Of a stretch of 34,730 nt of DNA, positions 15,629 to 24,148 are shown piece by piece. The position numbers and the translations under genes are program-made. The stretch is from an uncultured Eubacteriales bacterium (GTDB taxonomy: Bacteria; Bacillota; Clostridia; Christensenellales; UBA1242): the NCBI GenBank assembly GCA_949031345.1, contig CARNVA010000003.1:14487-49216 (forward strand), in the 5' to 3' direction. Under the pieces are notes generated by a model that saw only the letters and a list, made by a program, of their open reading frames with translations, was not told the DNA's origin and made no database searches. Each line of letters begins with the position of its first letter. Position 1 is the first letter of the stretch.

Positions 15629-15652
15629 AAGTCGAATTTATCGGCTTTTTTT
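15629..15652 (+). terminator. Intrinsic terminator of rpsT
   Basis: AAGTCGA and TCGGCTT arms with an ATTTA loop, followed by seven T and more T-rich DNA; the stem begins immediately after the rpsT stop codon. Confidence 0.88.
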
Positions 15653-15755
15653 ATTTTTATTTTTATTTTTCATCCCCCTGTTTTCTATATTTTTCAATCT
15701 CCTTTTTCTTATTTAATAAGTTTAGCTTTTGAAAATTAAAAACAACAAAGTAATA

Positions 15756-15784
15756 TTGACAAAACTGTTGTAAAGGAATATAAT
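15756..15784 (+). promoter_or_regulatory. Perfect consensus promoter of the ABC transporter gene
   Basis: TTGACA (15756-15761), 17 bases, TATAAT (15779-15784): all twelve consensus positions match. The expected transcription start, 6-8 bases after the -10, falls at 15791-15792, on the A of the ATG. Confidence 0.9.
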
Positions 15785-15791
15785 TTAGACT

Positions 15792-17459
15792 ATGAATAAA
15801 CTAGGAATTTTTTCAGCTTGCAAGCTGCTTTGGAACATAGCTAATAAAAAAGAAAAAGCAATTTTTATAACACTTTTGTTTGCTTGCGTTTTAAGAGTAT
15901 CCTCTGATCTTTTAATTCCGCTTGTTACAGCTTGTGTGGTCGCAAAACTATCTGGAAATGATGCATCTATACTTTTTATAAAATTCCCATCATCAATGTC
16001 GAATATATCGGTGATTTTGATTGCTTTTGGTCTGCTTTTTTCATGTGCAATGCTTGGCTCTTGTGTGAGAGCACTCATCAGATTATTTGGCACTCGAATG
16101 ATGAACAAAACCAGCGAAGAAGCTTTGAAATATGTGCTTGAATATCGAAAAAACTTCAACTTAAATATGACAAATGGCGAAGCAAGTTATATTATAAAAA
16201 ATGCAAGCGAGAATGTTACGCACTTAATTCAAACCCTGCTTGTCAACTGCCTTGTGCCAATTATCTCATCCATTATTGCAATAGTTTACATAGCAAATAT
16301 AAACATTTACGCCTTCATCATTATTATAGCGACCATGATATTTATTTCGCTGTCAATTTGGTTTCGCATTCATTTTGACAAAAAAGTCTATAAGAGATTT
16401 GAACAAATAAATGGAAAAATCAGCAATCATGCATTAAACAACATTGAAAACCTTCCTTTTATCAGTTTTTTTAAGACTAAAGCGACCGAGCTTGAAATAT
16501 TGCATGATTTAAATAAAGAATATTATAAATATGAAAAGAAAAAATCTTATACATACCTTATATATTGGCTGATGACCTTTATTATCGAGTTTTCTTGCAC
16601 GATTTCCATTGTAGTGTTTATTTCATCAAACAATGTATCGGATATTGCTTCAACGCTTATCGTAATCATTCCTTATATGATGCAAATTTTTAATTCAGTT
16701 GAAAATCTTGCCTTTATATTTGGCAATTGTCAACAATATTCAATCAAAATTTCAAGACTTTTGCTTTTAAAGGCAAATCCTGAAAATCTTATAATTTTGA
16801 AAAATGAAAACAGCGAGACAGCCTACAAACTGCCACAAGATAATGCTATAGAAAAGATAACCATAAGCAATATGCAAGTTGAAGTGGGAGACTTTTCAAA
16901 AACATTTGAACATGTGACTTTTTCAAAAGGTCAAATCAATTGCCTAGCTGGCGGCAGCGGCAGCGGAAAAACCACCCTTCTTAATTGTATGCTTGGTCTT
17001 AAAGAATACAAAAGTGGTGAAATTTTGATAAATGACCAATATAAATTAAATTCATTGTTCTTTGAAAATGAAAGAATATCACTTTCCTTTCAAGGCGAAA
17101 ATTTCTTTGATAGAACACTCACCGAAAATGTAGACTATCCTCAAAAAACACTTTCGCCTGAAAGCCAAGAGCTTATCAAATATTTTGAGCTTGAAGAGGT
17201 ATTTAAGCGTGAAAACGAAGGGAATGAAAATATTAAAGAAACTCTTTCGGGCGGCGAAAAAAAGAGGATAAATTTTATAAGATGCGCAAGCAAGAAAGCT
17301 GAAGTTTATATATTCGACGAGCCAACAAACGAGCTTGATGAAAGAAATGTCAAAAAGATTTTAGAAAAGCTTAAAACATTAAAAGAAAACGCTCTTGTCA
17401 TTGTCGTATCCCATGATAAAAGATTGCTTGCTATCAGTGAAAATATAATTTATCTCTAA
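15792..17459 (+). CDS. Exporter-type ABC transporter (fused membrane and ATPase domains)
   Basis: A 555-residue half-transporter. Residues about 1-300 form the six-helix membrane domain (hydrophobic spans near 22-45, 72-95, 145-185, 255-290). The ATPase domain has Walker A GGSGSGKTT (about 387-395), Q-loop SFQGENFFDRTL, signature LSGGEKKR (about 485-492), Walker B VYIFDEPTNEL and the switch His in VVSHD, so it should hydrolyse ATP. It probably works as a homodimer because no partner gene is adjacent; the substrate is unknown. The family is that of lipid, peptide or drug exporters. No ribosome site lies at a usable distance: AAAGGAA is 14 bases upstream and overlaps the promoter spacer. A leaderless start is therefore likely. 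Confidence 0.9.
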   Translation: MNKLGIFSACKLLWNIANKKEKAIFITLLFACVLRVSSDLLIPLVTACVVAKLSGNDASILFIKFPSSMSNISVILIAFGLLFSCAMLGSCVRALIRLFGTRMMNKTSEEALKYVLEYRKNFNLNMTNGEASYIIKNASENVTHLIQTLLVNCLVPIISSIIAIVYIANINIYAFIIIIATMIFISLSIWFRIHFDKKVYKRFEQINGKISNHALNNIENLPFISFFKTKATELEILHDLNKEYYKYEKKKSYTYLIYWLMTFIIEFSCTISIVVFISSNNVSDIASTLIVIIPYMMQIFNSVENLAFIFGNCQQYSIKISRLLLLKANPENLIILKNENSETAYKLPQDNAIEKITISNMQVEVGDFSKTFEHVTFSKGQINCLAGGSGSGKTTLLNCMLGLKEYKSGEILINDQYKLNSLFFENERISLSFQGENFFDRTLTENVDYPQKTLSPESQELIKYFELEEVFKRENEGNENIKETLSGGEKKRINFIRCASKKAEVYIFDEPTNELDERNVKKILEKLKTLKENALVIVVSHDKRLLAISENIIYL

Positions 17460-17590
17460 TACAAATAAAGTTTGATTTAAATTAAAAAAAAGAACAACCT
17501 TTTTTTTCATATTAAATTTAGAAATGTATAAGTATTTTGTTTTGATTTATAGACAATTAAAGATATTATTAAAATTAAAATTACAAGACA

Positions 17591-17622
17591 AAAAAATAAC
17601 GGAGTAATTTCCGTTATTTTTT
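17591..17622. terminator. Bidirectional intrinsic terminator between ABC gene and hpf
   Basis: AAAAAATAACGGA/TCCGTTATTTTTT form a perfect 13-bp stem with a GTAATT loop and T runs on both strands, placed between convergent genes. The rest of 17460-17590 is AT-rich with no other signal. Confidence 0.92.
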
Positions 17623-17627
17623 CAATC

Positions 17628-18161
17628 TTAATAAACAAGGTCGATAAGACCAAATTTGCCATCCTTTCTTTTATAAAGAATATTTACTTTGCCAGTTTCA
17701 GCGTTCAAGAACACATAGAAATCATGGCCAAGTCTTTCAATTGCAAAGCGAGCGTCATCAAGAAGAAGTGGCTCAAGCTCAAATGTCTTTTGTTTATAAA
17801 CTGAAGGAAGTTCTTCAACTTCGCCTTGAATAAATTCAAATGGAAGGAAGTTTTCTTGTTTTGAGCCTCTGCCCTTAACTGCATTTTTCTTTTCTCTGTT
17901 TCTTACAATTTGCTTTTCAAGTTTTGGAAGAGCAATGTCAATATTGTTGTACATATTATCTGATGAAACTTCACTTCTGTAAAGCAATCCTTTGCTTGTA
18001 ACAGTGATTTCAAGTTTCTCTTGTTTTGCAACTGTGCTGCAAACAACTTTTACATTCACATCCTCAAAATATTTTTCAAGTTTTGAAAGTTTTTCATTCA
18101 AAATTCTTTCAAGGTGTTGGCTTACTTTATAGCCCCCTCTTTCAATAATATCAATTTTCAT
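17628..18161 (-). CDS. hpf: Ribosome hibernation promoting factor (long form)
   Basis: Long HPF dimerises 70S ribosomes into inactive 100S particles in stationary phase or stress. The 177-residue protein has the N-terminal ribosome-binding domain (MKIDIIERGGYKVSQHLERILNEKLSKLEKYF, about 1-100), a linker, and the C-terminal dimerisation domain (DARFAIERLGHDFYVFLNAETGKVNILYKRKDGKFGLIDL). AGGAGG lies 8 bases before the ATG. It follows clpC by 57 bases without an evident terminator, so some read-through from the stress operon is possible. Confidence 0.95.
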   Translation of the reverse strand: MKIDIIERGGYKVSQHLERILNEKLSKLEKYFEDVNVKVVCSTVAKQEKLEITVTSKGLLYRSEVSSDNMYNNIDIALPKLEKQIVRNREKKNAVKGRGSKQENFLPFEFIQGEVEELPSVYKQKTFELEPLLLDDARFAIERLGHDFYVFLNAETGKVNILYKRKDGKFGLIDLVY

Positions 18162-18218
18162 AGCAATAGCCTCCTATGTCTATATATTAACAAACTTTTT
18201 ATTTTTCTCCAAGCATTT

Positions 18219-20681
18219 TTAATCATTATTAAAGGTTAATTTATTATTTTCAACATCAATAATTATCTCGCCCTCTTTTTCAAGTGCTCCAAGCAAAATT
18301 TTCTCTGCAATTTGGTCTTCAACTTCTTGCTGAATATATCGTTTAAGCGGTCTTGCTCCATATTCTGTATTCGAGCCTTTATTTACAATAAACTCAAGTG
18401 CATCTTGTGTCATTTTGAGTGACAAATTCTTTTCTTTAAGTCTTTTATTGATGTTTTTAATCAAAATTTTCGCAATCTTGACAAGGTCTTCTTGACTTAA
18501 TGGATCGAATATGCAAACCACATCAATTCTATTGATAAATTCTGGTTTAAACTTACTTTTAAGGGCATCAAGATAAATTCGTTTAGAATCAATTTCTTCC
18601 TCCTCTTCATGATACCCAAAGCCAAGTTGTTTTTTATGCTCTTTAACCTCTTTTGCACCCAAGTTGCTGGTCATAATTATTATGGTGTTTTTAAAAGAAA
18701 TTGTTCTACCTTGCCCATCTGTCAATCTGCCATCATCAAGAATTTGTAGAAGAGCATTGAAAATATCAGGGTGTGCCTTTTCGATTTCATCAAACAGGAC
18801 AACTGAATAAGGCTTGCGTCTGATTGCTTCAGTAAGTTGACCACCCTCTTCATATCCAACATAACCTGGAGGCGAGCCTATAAGTTTTGAAACGCTGTGC
18901 GCTTCCATAAACTCACTCATATCAATTCTGACTATGTTGTTTTCATCGTCAAACATAGCCTCTGCAATAGCCTTGCAAAGCTCGGTTTTACCCACACCAG
19001 TTTGTCCCATAAAGAGAAATGAGCCTATTGGGCGTTTTGTGTCTTGCAGCCCCACTCTTGACCTTCTTATTGCTTTTGCAACCGCGTCAACAGCTTCGTT
19101 TTGTCCAACAACACGTTTATGAAGAATTTCTTCAAGATGAAGAAGCTTTTCTTTCTCGCTTTCAGTGATTTTCGTAACTGGAATACCCGTCCATTTAGCG
19201 ACAACTTCAGCAATTTCATTTGCGCCTATTGCATTTGCTGGAGTTTGCTCTTTATTTACAACAAATTTTTCGCTTTTTTTCTTAAGCTCATTTTCAAGGT
19301 TTATAATCTCTGACTGCAGTTTTGCCGCCTTTTCATAATTTCTTTGCAAACTTGCTTCATCGCGATTTGCAGATAATGATTTAATTTTGTCTTCGATTAC
19401 TCTAACCTCTTGAGGTTTTACTGTATAATGCACTTTTGCCTTACTGCTTGCCTCGTCAATAAGGTCAATAGCTTTATCTGGCAGGCTTCTGTCTGTGATA
19501 TATCTATCAGATAAAACCGCAGCCGCCTCAATAGCCTCATCGGTAATTGTTATTTTATGAAAAGCTTCATAGCTGTCTTTAAGACCACGCAATATTTGAA
19601 TTGTTTGAGCAACTGAAGGAGGATTTACAAGAATTGGCTGAAAACGACGCTCAAGAGCCTTATCTTTTTCAATAAATTTTCTATACTCATCAGTAGTTGT
19701 CGCACCAACTGTTTGCAATTCCCCTCTTGCAAGATAAGGTTTAAGCATATCAGCCGGCGAAGTCTCGCCTTTATCAGAGCCAGCCTGTGCAAGCGTATGA
19801 ATTTCGTCTATAAAGACGATTATATTTTTACTTTCAATTATGGTTTCAATGGCATCTTTAAGCTTTTCTTCCATGGCGCCACGATATTTAGTACCTGCCA
19901 TAAGCCCACCAATTTCCAGCGAATAAATTACCTTATCTTTAAGAATTTCAGGCACATCACCTGCAACAATCGCTTGCGCAAGCCCCTCAACCACTGCCGT
20001 TTTGCCGACGCCAGCCTCTCCTATAAGCACTGGATTGTTTTTTGTTTTACGACAAAGAATTTCAACCACTCTTTGAATTTCTTCCTCTCTGCCTATTACT
20101 GGGTCAAGTTTAAGTTCTTTGGCCTTTAAAGTAATATCCGTTCCCATTTCAAGCAGTTTTTCTGGAAGAGTGCTGTTCGACTGACTGTTTACGCTGCTTT
20201 GTACAGGCTCTTTCCCCTCTTCTTCTTTACTAAAAACACTTAAGTGAGACATTACTTTCGCCTTAAGCTCTTCAATATCAACTTCATAATGACCGACTAA
20301 AATTCTGTAAGCTACGCTTCCAGAAGAAGAAATAAGGGCAAGCAAAAGATGTTCTGTGCCAAGAAAGGCATGACGCATAGAAACAGCTATTTGCTGAGCC
20401 ACCATAAACAAGTCTTTTGTCCTTGGAGTCATCTCGACAGTGCTACTTACGCCAAACATATCACTTGAGCTTACATTTTCTTCAAAAAAACTGAATAGAC
20501 TTGACTCGCTTACACCATATTCATTTAAAAGCCTTGCAGCAAGACAGTCTTTTACGCTTACAAGACCATATAATATGTGTTCACTTCCAATTAGATTTGA
20601 GCCAAACCTTAAAGCAAACTTGCTTGCATTTTTTATCACTTTTTGAATATTATCCGAAAATGATGATGTTTGATAATTCAT
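18219..20681 (-). CDS. clpC: ATP-dependent unfoldase ClpC
   Basis: ClpC unfolds proteins, including those marked by McsB, and feeds them to ClpP. The 820-residue protein has two N-terminal Clp repeats (about 1-145), AAA-1 with Walker A GEAGVGKT (221-228), a central coiled-coil/UVR-like segment (ENELKKKSEKF, LQRNYEKAAKLQSEI), and AAA-2 with Walker A GQTGVGKTE and DEIEKAHPDIFN. LGFGYHEEEE matches the ClpP-docking loop (usual core VGF, here LGF). The C-terminus STEYGARPLKRYIQQEVED is the sensor-2 region. It starts two bases after the mcsB stop, so it is in the mcsA-mcsB-clpC operon. No clpP lies nearby. Confidence 0.97.
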   Translation of the reverse strand: MNYQTSSFSDNIQKVIKNASKFALRFGSNLIGSEHILYGLVSVKDCLAARLLNEYGVSESSLFSFFEENVSSSDMFGVSSTVEMTPRTKDLFMVAQQIAVSMRHAFLGTEHLLLALISSSGSVAYRILVGHYEVDIEELKAKVMSHLSVFSKEEEGKEPVQSSVNSQSNSTLPEKLLEMGTDITLKAKELKLDPVIGREEEIQRVVEILCRKTKNNPVLIGEAGVGKTAVVEGLAQAIVAGDVPEILKDKVIYSLEIGGLMAGTKYRGAMEEKLKDAIETIIESKNIIVFIDEIHTLAQAGSDKGETSPADMLKPYLARGELQTVGATTTDEYRKFIEKDKALERRFQPILVNPPSVAQTIQILRGLKDSYEAFHKITITDEAIEAAAVLSDRYITDRSLPDKAIDLIDEASSKAKVHYTVKPQEVRVIEDKIKSLSANRDEASLQRNYEKAAKLQSEIINLENELKKKSEKFVVNKEQTPANAIGANEIAEVVAKWTGIPVTKITESEKEKLLHLEEILHKRVVGQNEAVDAVAKAIRRSRVGLQDTKRPIGSFLFMGQTGVGKTELCKAIAEAMFDDENNIVRIDMSEFMEAHSVSKLIGSPPGYVGYEEGGQLTEAIRRKPYSVVLFDEIEKAHPDIFNALLQILDDGRLTDGQGRTISFKNTIIIMTSNLGAKEVKEHKKQLGFGYHEEEEEIDSKRIYLDALKSKFKPEFINRIDVVCIFDPLSQEDLVKIAKILIKNINKRLKEKNLSLKMTQDALEFIVNKGSNTEYGARPLKRYIQQEVEDQIAEKILLGALEKEGEIIIDVENNKLTFNND

Positions 20682-20683
20682 AA

Positions 20684-21694
20684 TTACAGCCTCCTTTGAG
20701 CTAATTCTCTCACCTTATTTGAAATATACTCCGCTCTTACAATGTTTTCCTTTTTTTTGTTAAATAATTCAAAAATTTCACCGAGATTTGCACTGCATCC
20801 CTCATAAAACAGCTTTTGAAACTTATCATCTGAGTTTATATCAATAAAGCCTAAAACCTGGCCAAGTTTAACTTTTGCAAGCAGCTCCATCATTTCACTT
20901 TCCTGAAGGCTATAGCAATTTGTAATAGTGCCATACGCTCGCAAAGTCATATCTCTATATTTTTCATAGTCTTCTTGAATTAAAACCTCTCGCATTTCTT
21001 TTTCTTCATTGCATAAGGAATAGATAAATTCACTGACCTTATCTATGATTTCGTTTTCATCAAACCCTAAAGAGCCTTGATTTGAAATTTGATAAAAATA
21101 TCCAAGTGCCTTACTTCCTTCACCATAAATGCCGCGAATAGTAAGTCCGTTTTCTTTTGCCCGAGCAAATATTTCATCCATTCTTCCCGACAATTCACAT
21201 GCAGGCAAAAACAGCATAACGGACGCCCTCATTCCTGTACCTAAATTTGAAGGACTGGCCGTGATAAATCCCAATTCTTCATCATAAGAAATGGGCAGGC
21301 TTTTCAAGATTTCGTCATCAATTTGAGATAATCTTCGAAAAGGTTTATAAAGATTGAAGCCCTTTTCTATGCACTGTTCTCTTATATGGTCTTCTTCATT
21401 TATCATAACAATAATTTTGCCATCTTCGCTTATTGCCACACCTGAAATATCCTTGTTTTCAATAAGCTCTTTGCTTATAAGATGTTGTTCAAAAAGAGCA
21501 TTGCATTCGTTAAGAGACAAATCTTTCAATGATAAAAAATTAAATGAATCATACTTTTCCAAAGTTTTAATCACAGCACCTTCAATATATTTTGCATCAA
21601 CATCGCTTTGGAGTTTTGTGTAAAACTTAATTCCTTCAACATTTCTTGCCAGTCTTATTCGAGAAGAAATGGCTATGTTATCAAATATTTCCAT
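20684..21694 (-). CDS. mcsB: Protein-arginine kinase McsB
   Basis: McsB phosphorylates arginine residues, which tags proteins for ClpC-ClpP. The 336-residue protein has the ATP:guanido phosphotransferase fold: SSRIRLARN (nucleotide phosphates), MINEEDHIREQ (catalytic Glu region), GFITASPSNLGTGMRASVMLFLPAC and RGIYGEGSKALGYFYQISNQGSLG. The C-terminal third is helical, as in other McsB proteins. Its start lies inside the 3' end of the small mcsA, 14 bases overlapping, which suggests strict coupling. The expected first gene, ctsR, is absent here. Confidence 0.96.
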   Translation of the reverse strand: MEIFDNIAISSRIRLARNVEGIKFYTKLQSDVDAKYIEGAVIKTLEKYDSFNFLSLKDLSLNECNALFEQHLISKELIENKDISGVAISEDGKIIVMINEEDHIREQCIEKGFNLYKPFRRLSQIDDEILKSLPISYDEELGFITASPSNLGTGMRASVMLFLPACELSGRMDEIFARAKENGLTIRGIYGEGSKALGYFYQISNQGSLGFDENEIIDKVSEFIYSLCNEEKEMREVLIQEDYEKYRDMTLRAYGTITNCYSLQESEMMELLAKVKLGQVLGFIDINSDDKFQKLFYEGCSANLGEIFELFNKKKENIVRAEYISNKVRELAQRRL

Positions 21695-21854
21695 TATCTT
21701 TCACCGCCCGTTTTCCTCTATGTTTTTTATCACTATACATTTTTTTTACAGCATTTTTAAGCTCTTCAATTTCTTGATAACAACGACTGCAGCCAACAAA
21801 ACCTGTCTGCAAAATTTCATTATAAGATGTGTTGCAATAAGGACATTTACTCAT
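21681..21854 (-). CDS. mcsA: Mini-McsA, zinc-finger activator of McsB
   Basis: Read directly from the sequence: an ATG at 21854 opens a 57-residue protein starting MSKCPYCNTSYNEILQTG and continuing FVGCSRCYQEIEEL. This is the N-terminal zinc-binding unit of McsA: C-x-x-C (Cys4, Cys7) and G-C-x-x-C-Y (Cys22, Cys25). Normal McsA is about 170-185 residues, with more Cys pairs and a C-terminal UVR domain; here only one four-Cys unit and a short basic tail (KKMYSDKKHRGKRAVK) remain. AAGGAAATGTC precedes the ATG, and the stop lies 14 bases inside mcsB. Its location, motif and ribosome site together make it a real gene. It probably binds zinc and activates McsB, but without the UVR part the ClpC contact may differ. 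Confidence 0.88.
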   Translation of the reverse strand: MSKCPYCNTSYNEILQTGFVGCSRCYQEIEELKNAVKKMYSDKKHRGKRAVKDNGNI

Positions 21855-21924
21855 GACATTTCCTTTTTTATGCTTAAAATTGTTTTATGAAATAATTATT
21901 TTAAACATTGATTTTATTGTTTAG

Positions 21925-21962
21925 TACTATATATAGTATTTTGTATAACATACATAATACAA
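21925..21962 (-). promoter_or_regulatory. Candidate promoter and operator of the mcsA-mcsB-clpC operon
   Basis: TACTATATATAGTA at 21925-21938 is a perfect 14-bp palindrome. It overlaps a possible -10 (TACTAT) 18 bases from a possible -35 (TTGTAT, 21962-21957, minus strand). No CtsR direct heptad repeat and no CIRCE element was found in 21855-21994. The dyad may be the operator of another repressor. Confidence 0.45.
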
Positions 21963-21977
21963 TATGATGTTCATTAA

Positions 21978-22005
21978 AAGAAAAAGGAATAATATTATTC
22001 CTTTT
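21978..22005 (-). terminator. Intrinsic terminator of tex, overlapping its stop codon
   Basis: AAAAGGAATAAT/ATTATTCCTTTT is a perfect 24-base palindrome (21982-22005) that includes the last two sense codons and the TAA stop of tex (21995-21997); on the minus strand it is followed by TTCTTTT. Confidence 0.8.
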
Positions 22006-24145
22006 CAATTCCCTTCATTGTAAGTGAAATTCTCTTTTTTGCAAGGTCAACAGAAAGGATTTTAACATCAACTCTTTGCCCTACTTTCAAGGCCTCTGAT
22101 GGATGCTTAATAAAGGCATCTGAAATTTGACTAATATGGACAAGCCCGTCTTGATGCACTCCAATATCTACAAATGCACCAAAGTCGATTACATTGCGCA
22201 CAATGCCAGAAAATACCATACCCTCTTTTAAATCTTCCATTGTAATTACATCACTTCTAAGCACTGGCTTTGGCATGCTTTCACGAATGTCACGACCAGG
22301 CTTAAGAAGTTCTTTTGTAATATCATTGAGAGTTGGAACACCAATTTCGCATTCCTTAGCAACTTTAGCTTCCCCTTTAAGTTCGATAAGTTTTGGCAGA
22401 TTTGCAATGTTGCCATTTTTTACATCTTCTTCATTCATTTCAAACAATTTTAAAAGCTTTCTTGCTGCCTCATAGCTTTCTGGGTGAACAGCTGTGTTGT
22501 CAAGAATATCCTCACCGCCTACGACTCTTAAGAAACCAGCACATTGCTCGTAAGCTTTTGGGCCAAGTTTTGGAACAGACAACAACTCTTCTCTATTTTT
22601 AATACCTTTTACTTTCGCTCTATAAGCAACGATATTTTTTGCAATCGACATATTAAGACCAGAAACATAACTAAGAAGTGAAGGGCTTGCTGTGTTAAGG
22701 TCAACGCCTACGCTGTTTACACAATCTTCTACAACCCCAGTAAGCACCTCTGTAAGTCTGTTTTGAGGCATATCGTGCTGATATTGCCCCACTCCAATTG
22801 ATTTAACATCAATCTTAATAAGCTCTGCAAGTGGGTCTTGAAGGCGTCTTGCAATTGATACTGCACTTCTGAGTGAAACATCATAGTCAGGGAATTCTTC
22901 TGCACCAAGCTTAGAAGCCGAATAAACAGAGGCTCCTGCCTCGCTTACTACAGCATAGCTTACTGGTCTAGAAACATGTTTTATAAGCTCTGCAACGAAA
23001 ATTTCAGCCTCTTTTGATGCTGTTCCATTTCCGATGGAAACAATATCAACTTTATATTTGTCAATAAGAGTTTTAAGTTTTGCGATTGACTCTTCAGTTT
23101 TTGACTGTGGAGGTGTTGGATAGATAACAGTTGTATCAAGAACATTACCATTCTTGTCAATAACAGCAATCTTGCATCCTGTTCTGTAAGCAGGGTCAAG
23201 ACCGAGGATAATGTTGTTTTTAAGAGGCGCTTCCATAAGAAGTGGCTTTAAGTTGACTTCAAACATTTTTATTGCCTGTTCATTTGCCCTATCAGTCAAA
23301 TTGCTTCGGCATTCTCTTTCAAGCGAAGGAAACAAAAGTCGGTCATAACTGTCAGCGATTGTATCTTCCATAATTTTATCAGTATCTGGATTATTCTTCT
23401 TGAAATGCTTGTTTATTGAGCCTATAGCAAGCTCTTGATTGAGCTGAATTTCAACTTTTAAGCATTTTTCTTTCTCACCACGATTGATGGCAAGTATTCT
23501 GTGACTTGGAAGATTTTTAACTTCTTGTTTGAAGTTTGCATAAGTTTCATAAACTGGGCTATTTTCATTTTCAACAAGCTCGCAAACAATTATTCCTTTT
23601 TCTTCGATAAGCTTTCTAAGCTCTTTTCTAAGCTCAGCATCATCAGAGATACGCTCTGCAATAATATCCATAGCGCCTTGAATAGCCTCTGCTGTAGTTT
23701 TCACTTCCTCAGTGATAAACTTTTCAGCTTCTTTTTCTATCACATAACTTTTTGATTGCATTTGCAAGATATCTGCAAGAGGCTCAAGACCCTTTGCAAT
23801 CGCAACAGTGGCTCTTGTTTTTCTCTTAGGCTTATATGGACGATAGATATCCTCAACTTCAGTAAGTGTTCTTGCCTCTTCGAGTGCTTTTTTAAGCTCG
23901 TCAGTCCACTTTCCTTGCTCGGTGATAGTTTTTTCAACTTTTGCCTTTTCTTCATTCAAGTTTCTTAAATATTTAAGCCTATCAGCAAATGCACGCAAGG
24001 TTTGGTCATCACAAGTGCCATGCATCTCCTTTCTATATCTTGCAATGAAAGGTATAGTACAACCTTCATCCAACAAGTTGATAATATTTTGCGAATATTC
24101 AACTTTCAATCCAAATTCTTGTGCCAAAACTTCAGTTAGATTCAT
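21995..24145 (-). CDS. tex: RNA-binding transcription accessory protein Tex
   Basis: Tex is a nucleic-acid-binding protein of the Tex/Spt6 family linked to transcription. The 716-residue protein shows the standard layout: an N-terminal helical part (TIPFIARYRKEMHG... LTEVEDIYRPYKPKRKTRATVAI), a YqgF-like fold (NIILGLDPAYRTGCKIAVID), helix-hairpin-helix segments (GVDLNTASPSLLSYVSGLN; LLSVPKLGPKAYEQCAGFLRV) and a C-terminal S1 domain (GMVFSGIVRNVIDFGAFVDIGVHQDGLVHISQIS, about 640-715). AAAGGAG precedes the ATG and overlaps the stop region of the upstream gene, three bases away, so the two are co-expressed. Confidence 0.97.
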   Translation of the reverse strand: MNLTEVLAQEFGLKVEYSQNIINLLDEGCTIPFIARYRKEMHGTCDDQTLRAFADRLKYLRNLNEEKAKVEKTITEQGKWTDELKKALEEARTLTEVEDIYRPYKPKRKTRATVAIAKGLEPLADILQMQSKSYVIEKEAEKFITEEVKTTAEAIQGAMDIIAERISDDAELRKELRKLIEEKGIIVCELVENENSPVYETYANFKQEVKNLPSHRILAINRGEKEKCLKVEIQLNQELAIGSINKHFKKNNPDTDKIMEDTIADSYDRLLFPSLERECRSNLTDRANEQAIKMFEVNLKPLLMEAPLKNNIILGLDPAYRTGCKIAVIDKNGNVLDTTVIYPTPPQSKTEESIAKLKTLIDKYKVDIVSIGNGTASKEAEIFVAELIKHVSRPVSYAVVSEAGASVYSASKLGAEEFPDYDVSLRSAVSIARRLQDPLAELIKIDVKSIGVGQYQHDMPQNRLTEVLTGVVEDCVNSVGVDLNTASPSLLSYVSGLNMSIAKNIVAYRAKVKGIKNREELLSVPKLGPKAYEQCAGFLRVVGGEDILDNTAVHPESYEAARKLLKLFEMNEEDVKNGNIANLPKLIELKGEAKVAKECEIGVPTLNDITKELLKPGRDIRESMPKPVLRSDVITMEDLKEGMVFSGIVRNVIDFGAFVDIGVHQDGLVHISQISDAFIKHPSEALKVGQRVDVKILSVDLAKKRISLTMKGIEKE

Positions 24146-24148
24146 TTT

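Noticed and set aside
19713..20129. Plus-strand open frame of 138 codons inside clpC
   Set aside because: It mirrors the strongly conserved AAA-1 region of clpC and has no start signals.
21855..21994. CtsR or CIRCE operator in front of mcsA
   Set aside because: No GGTCAAA-type heptads and no GAGTGCTAA arms were found on either strand.
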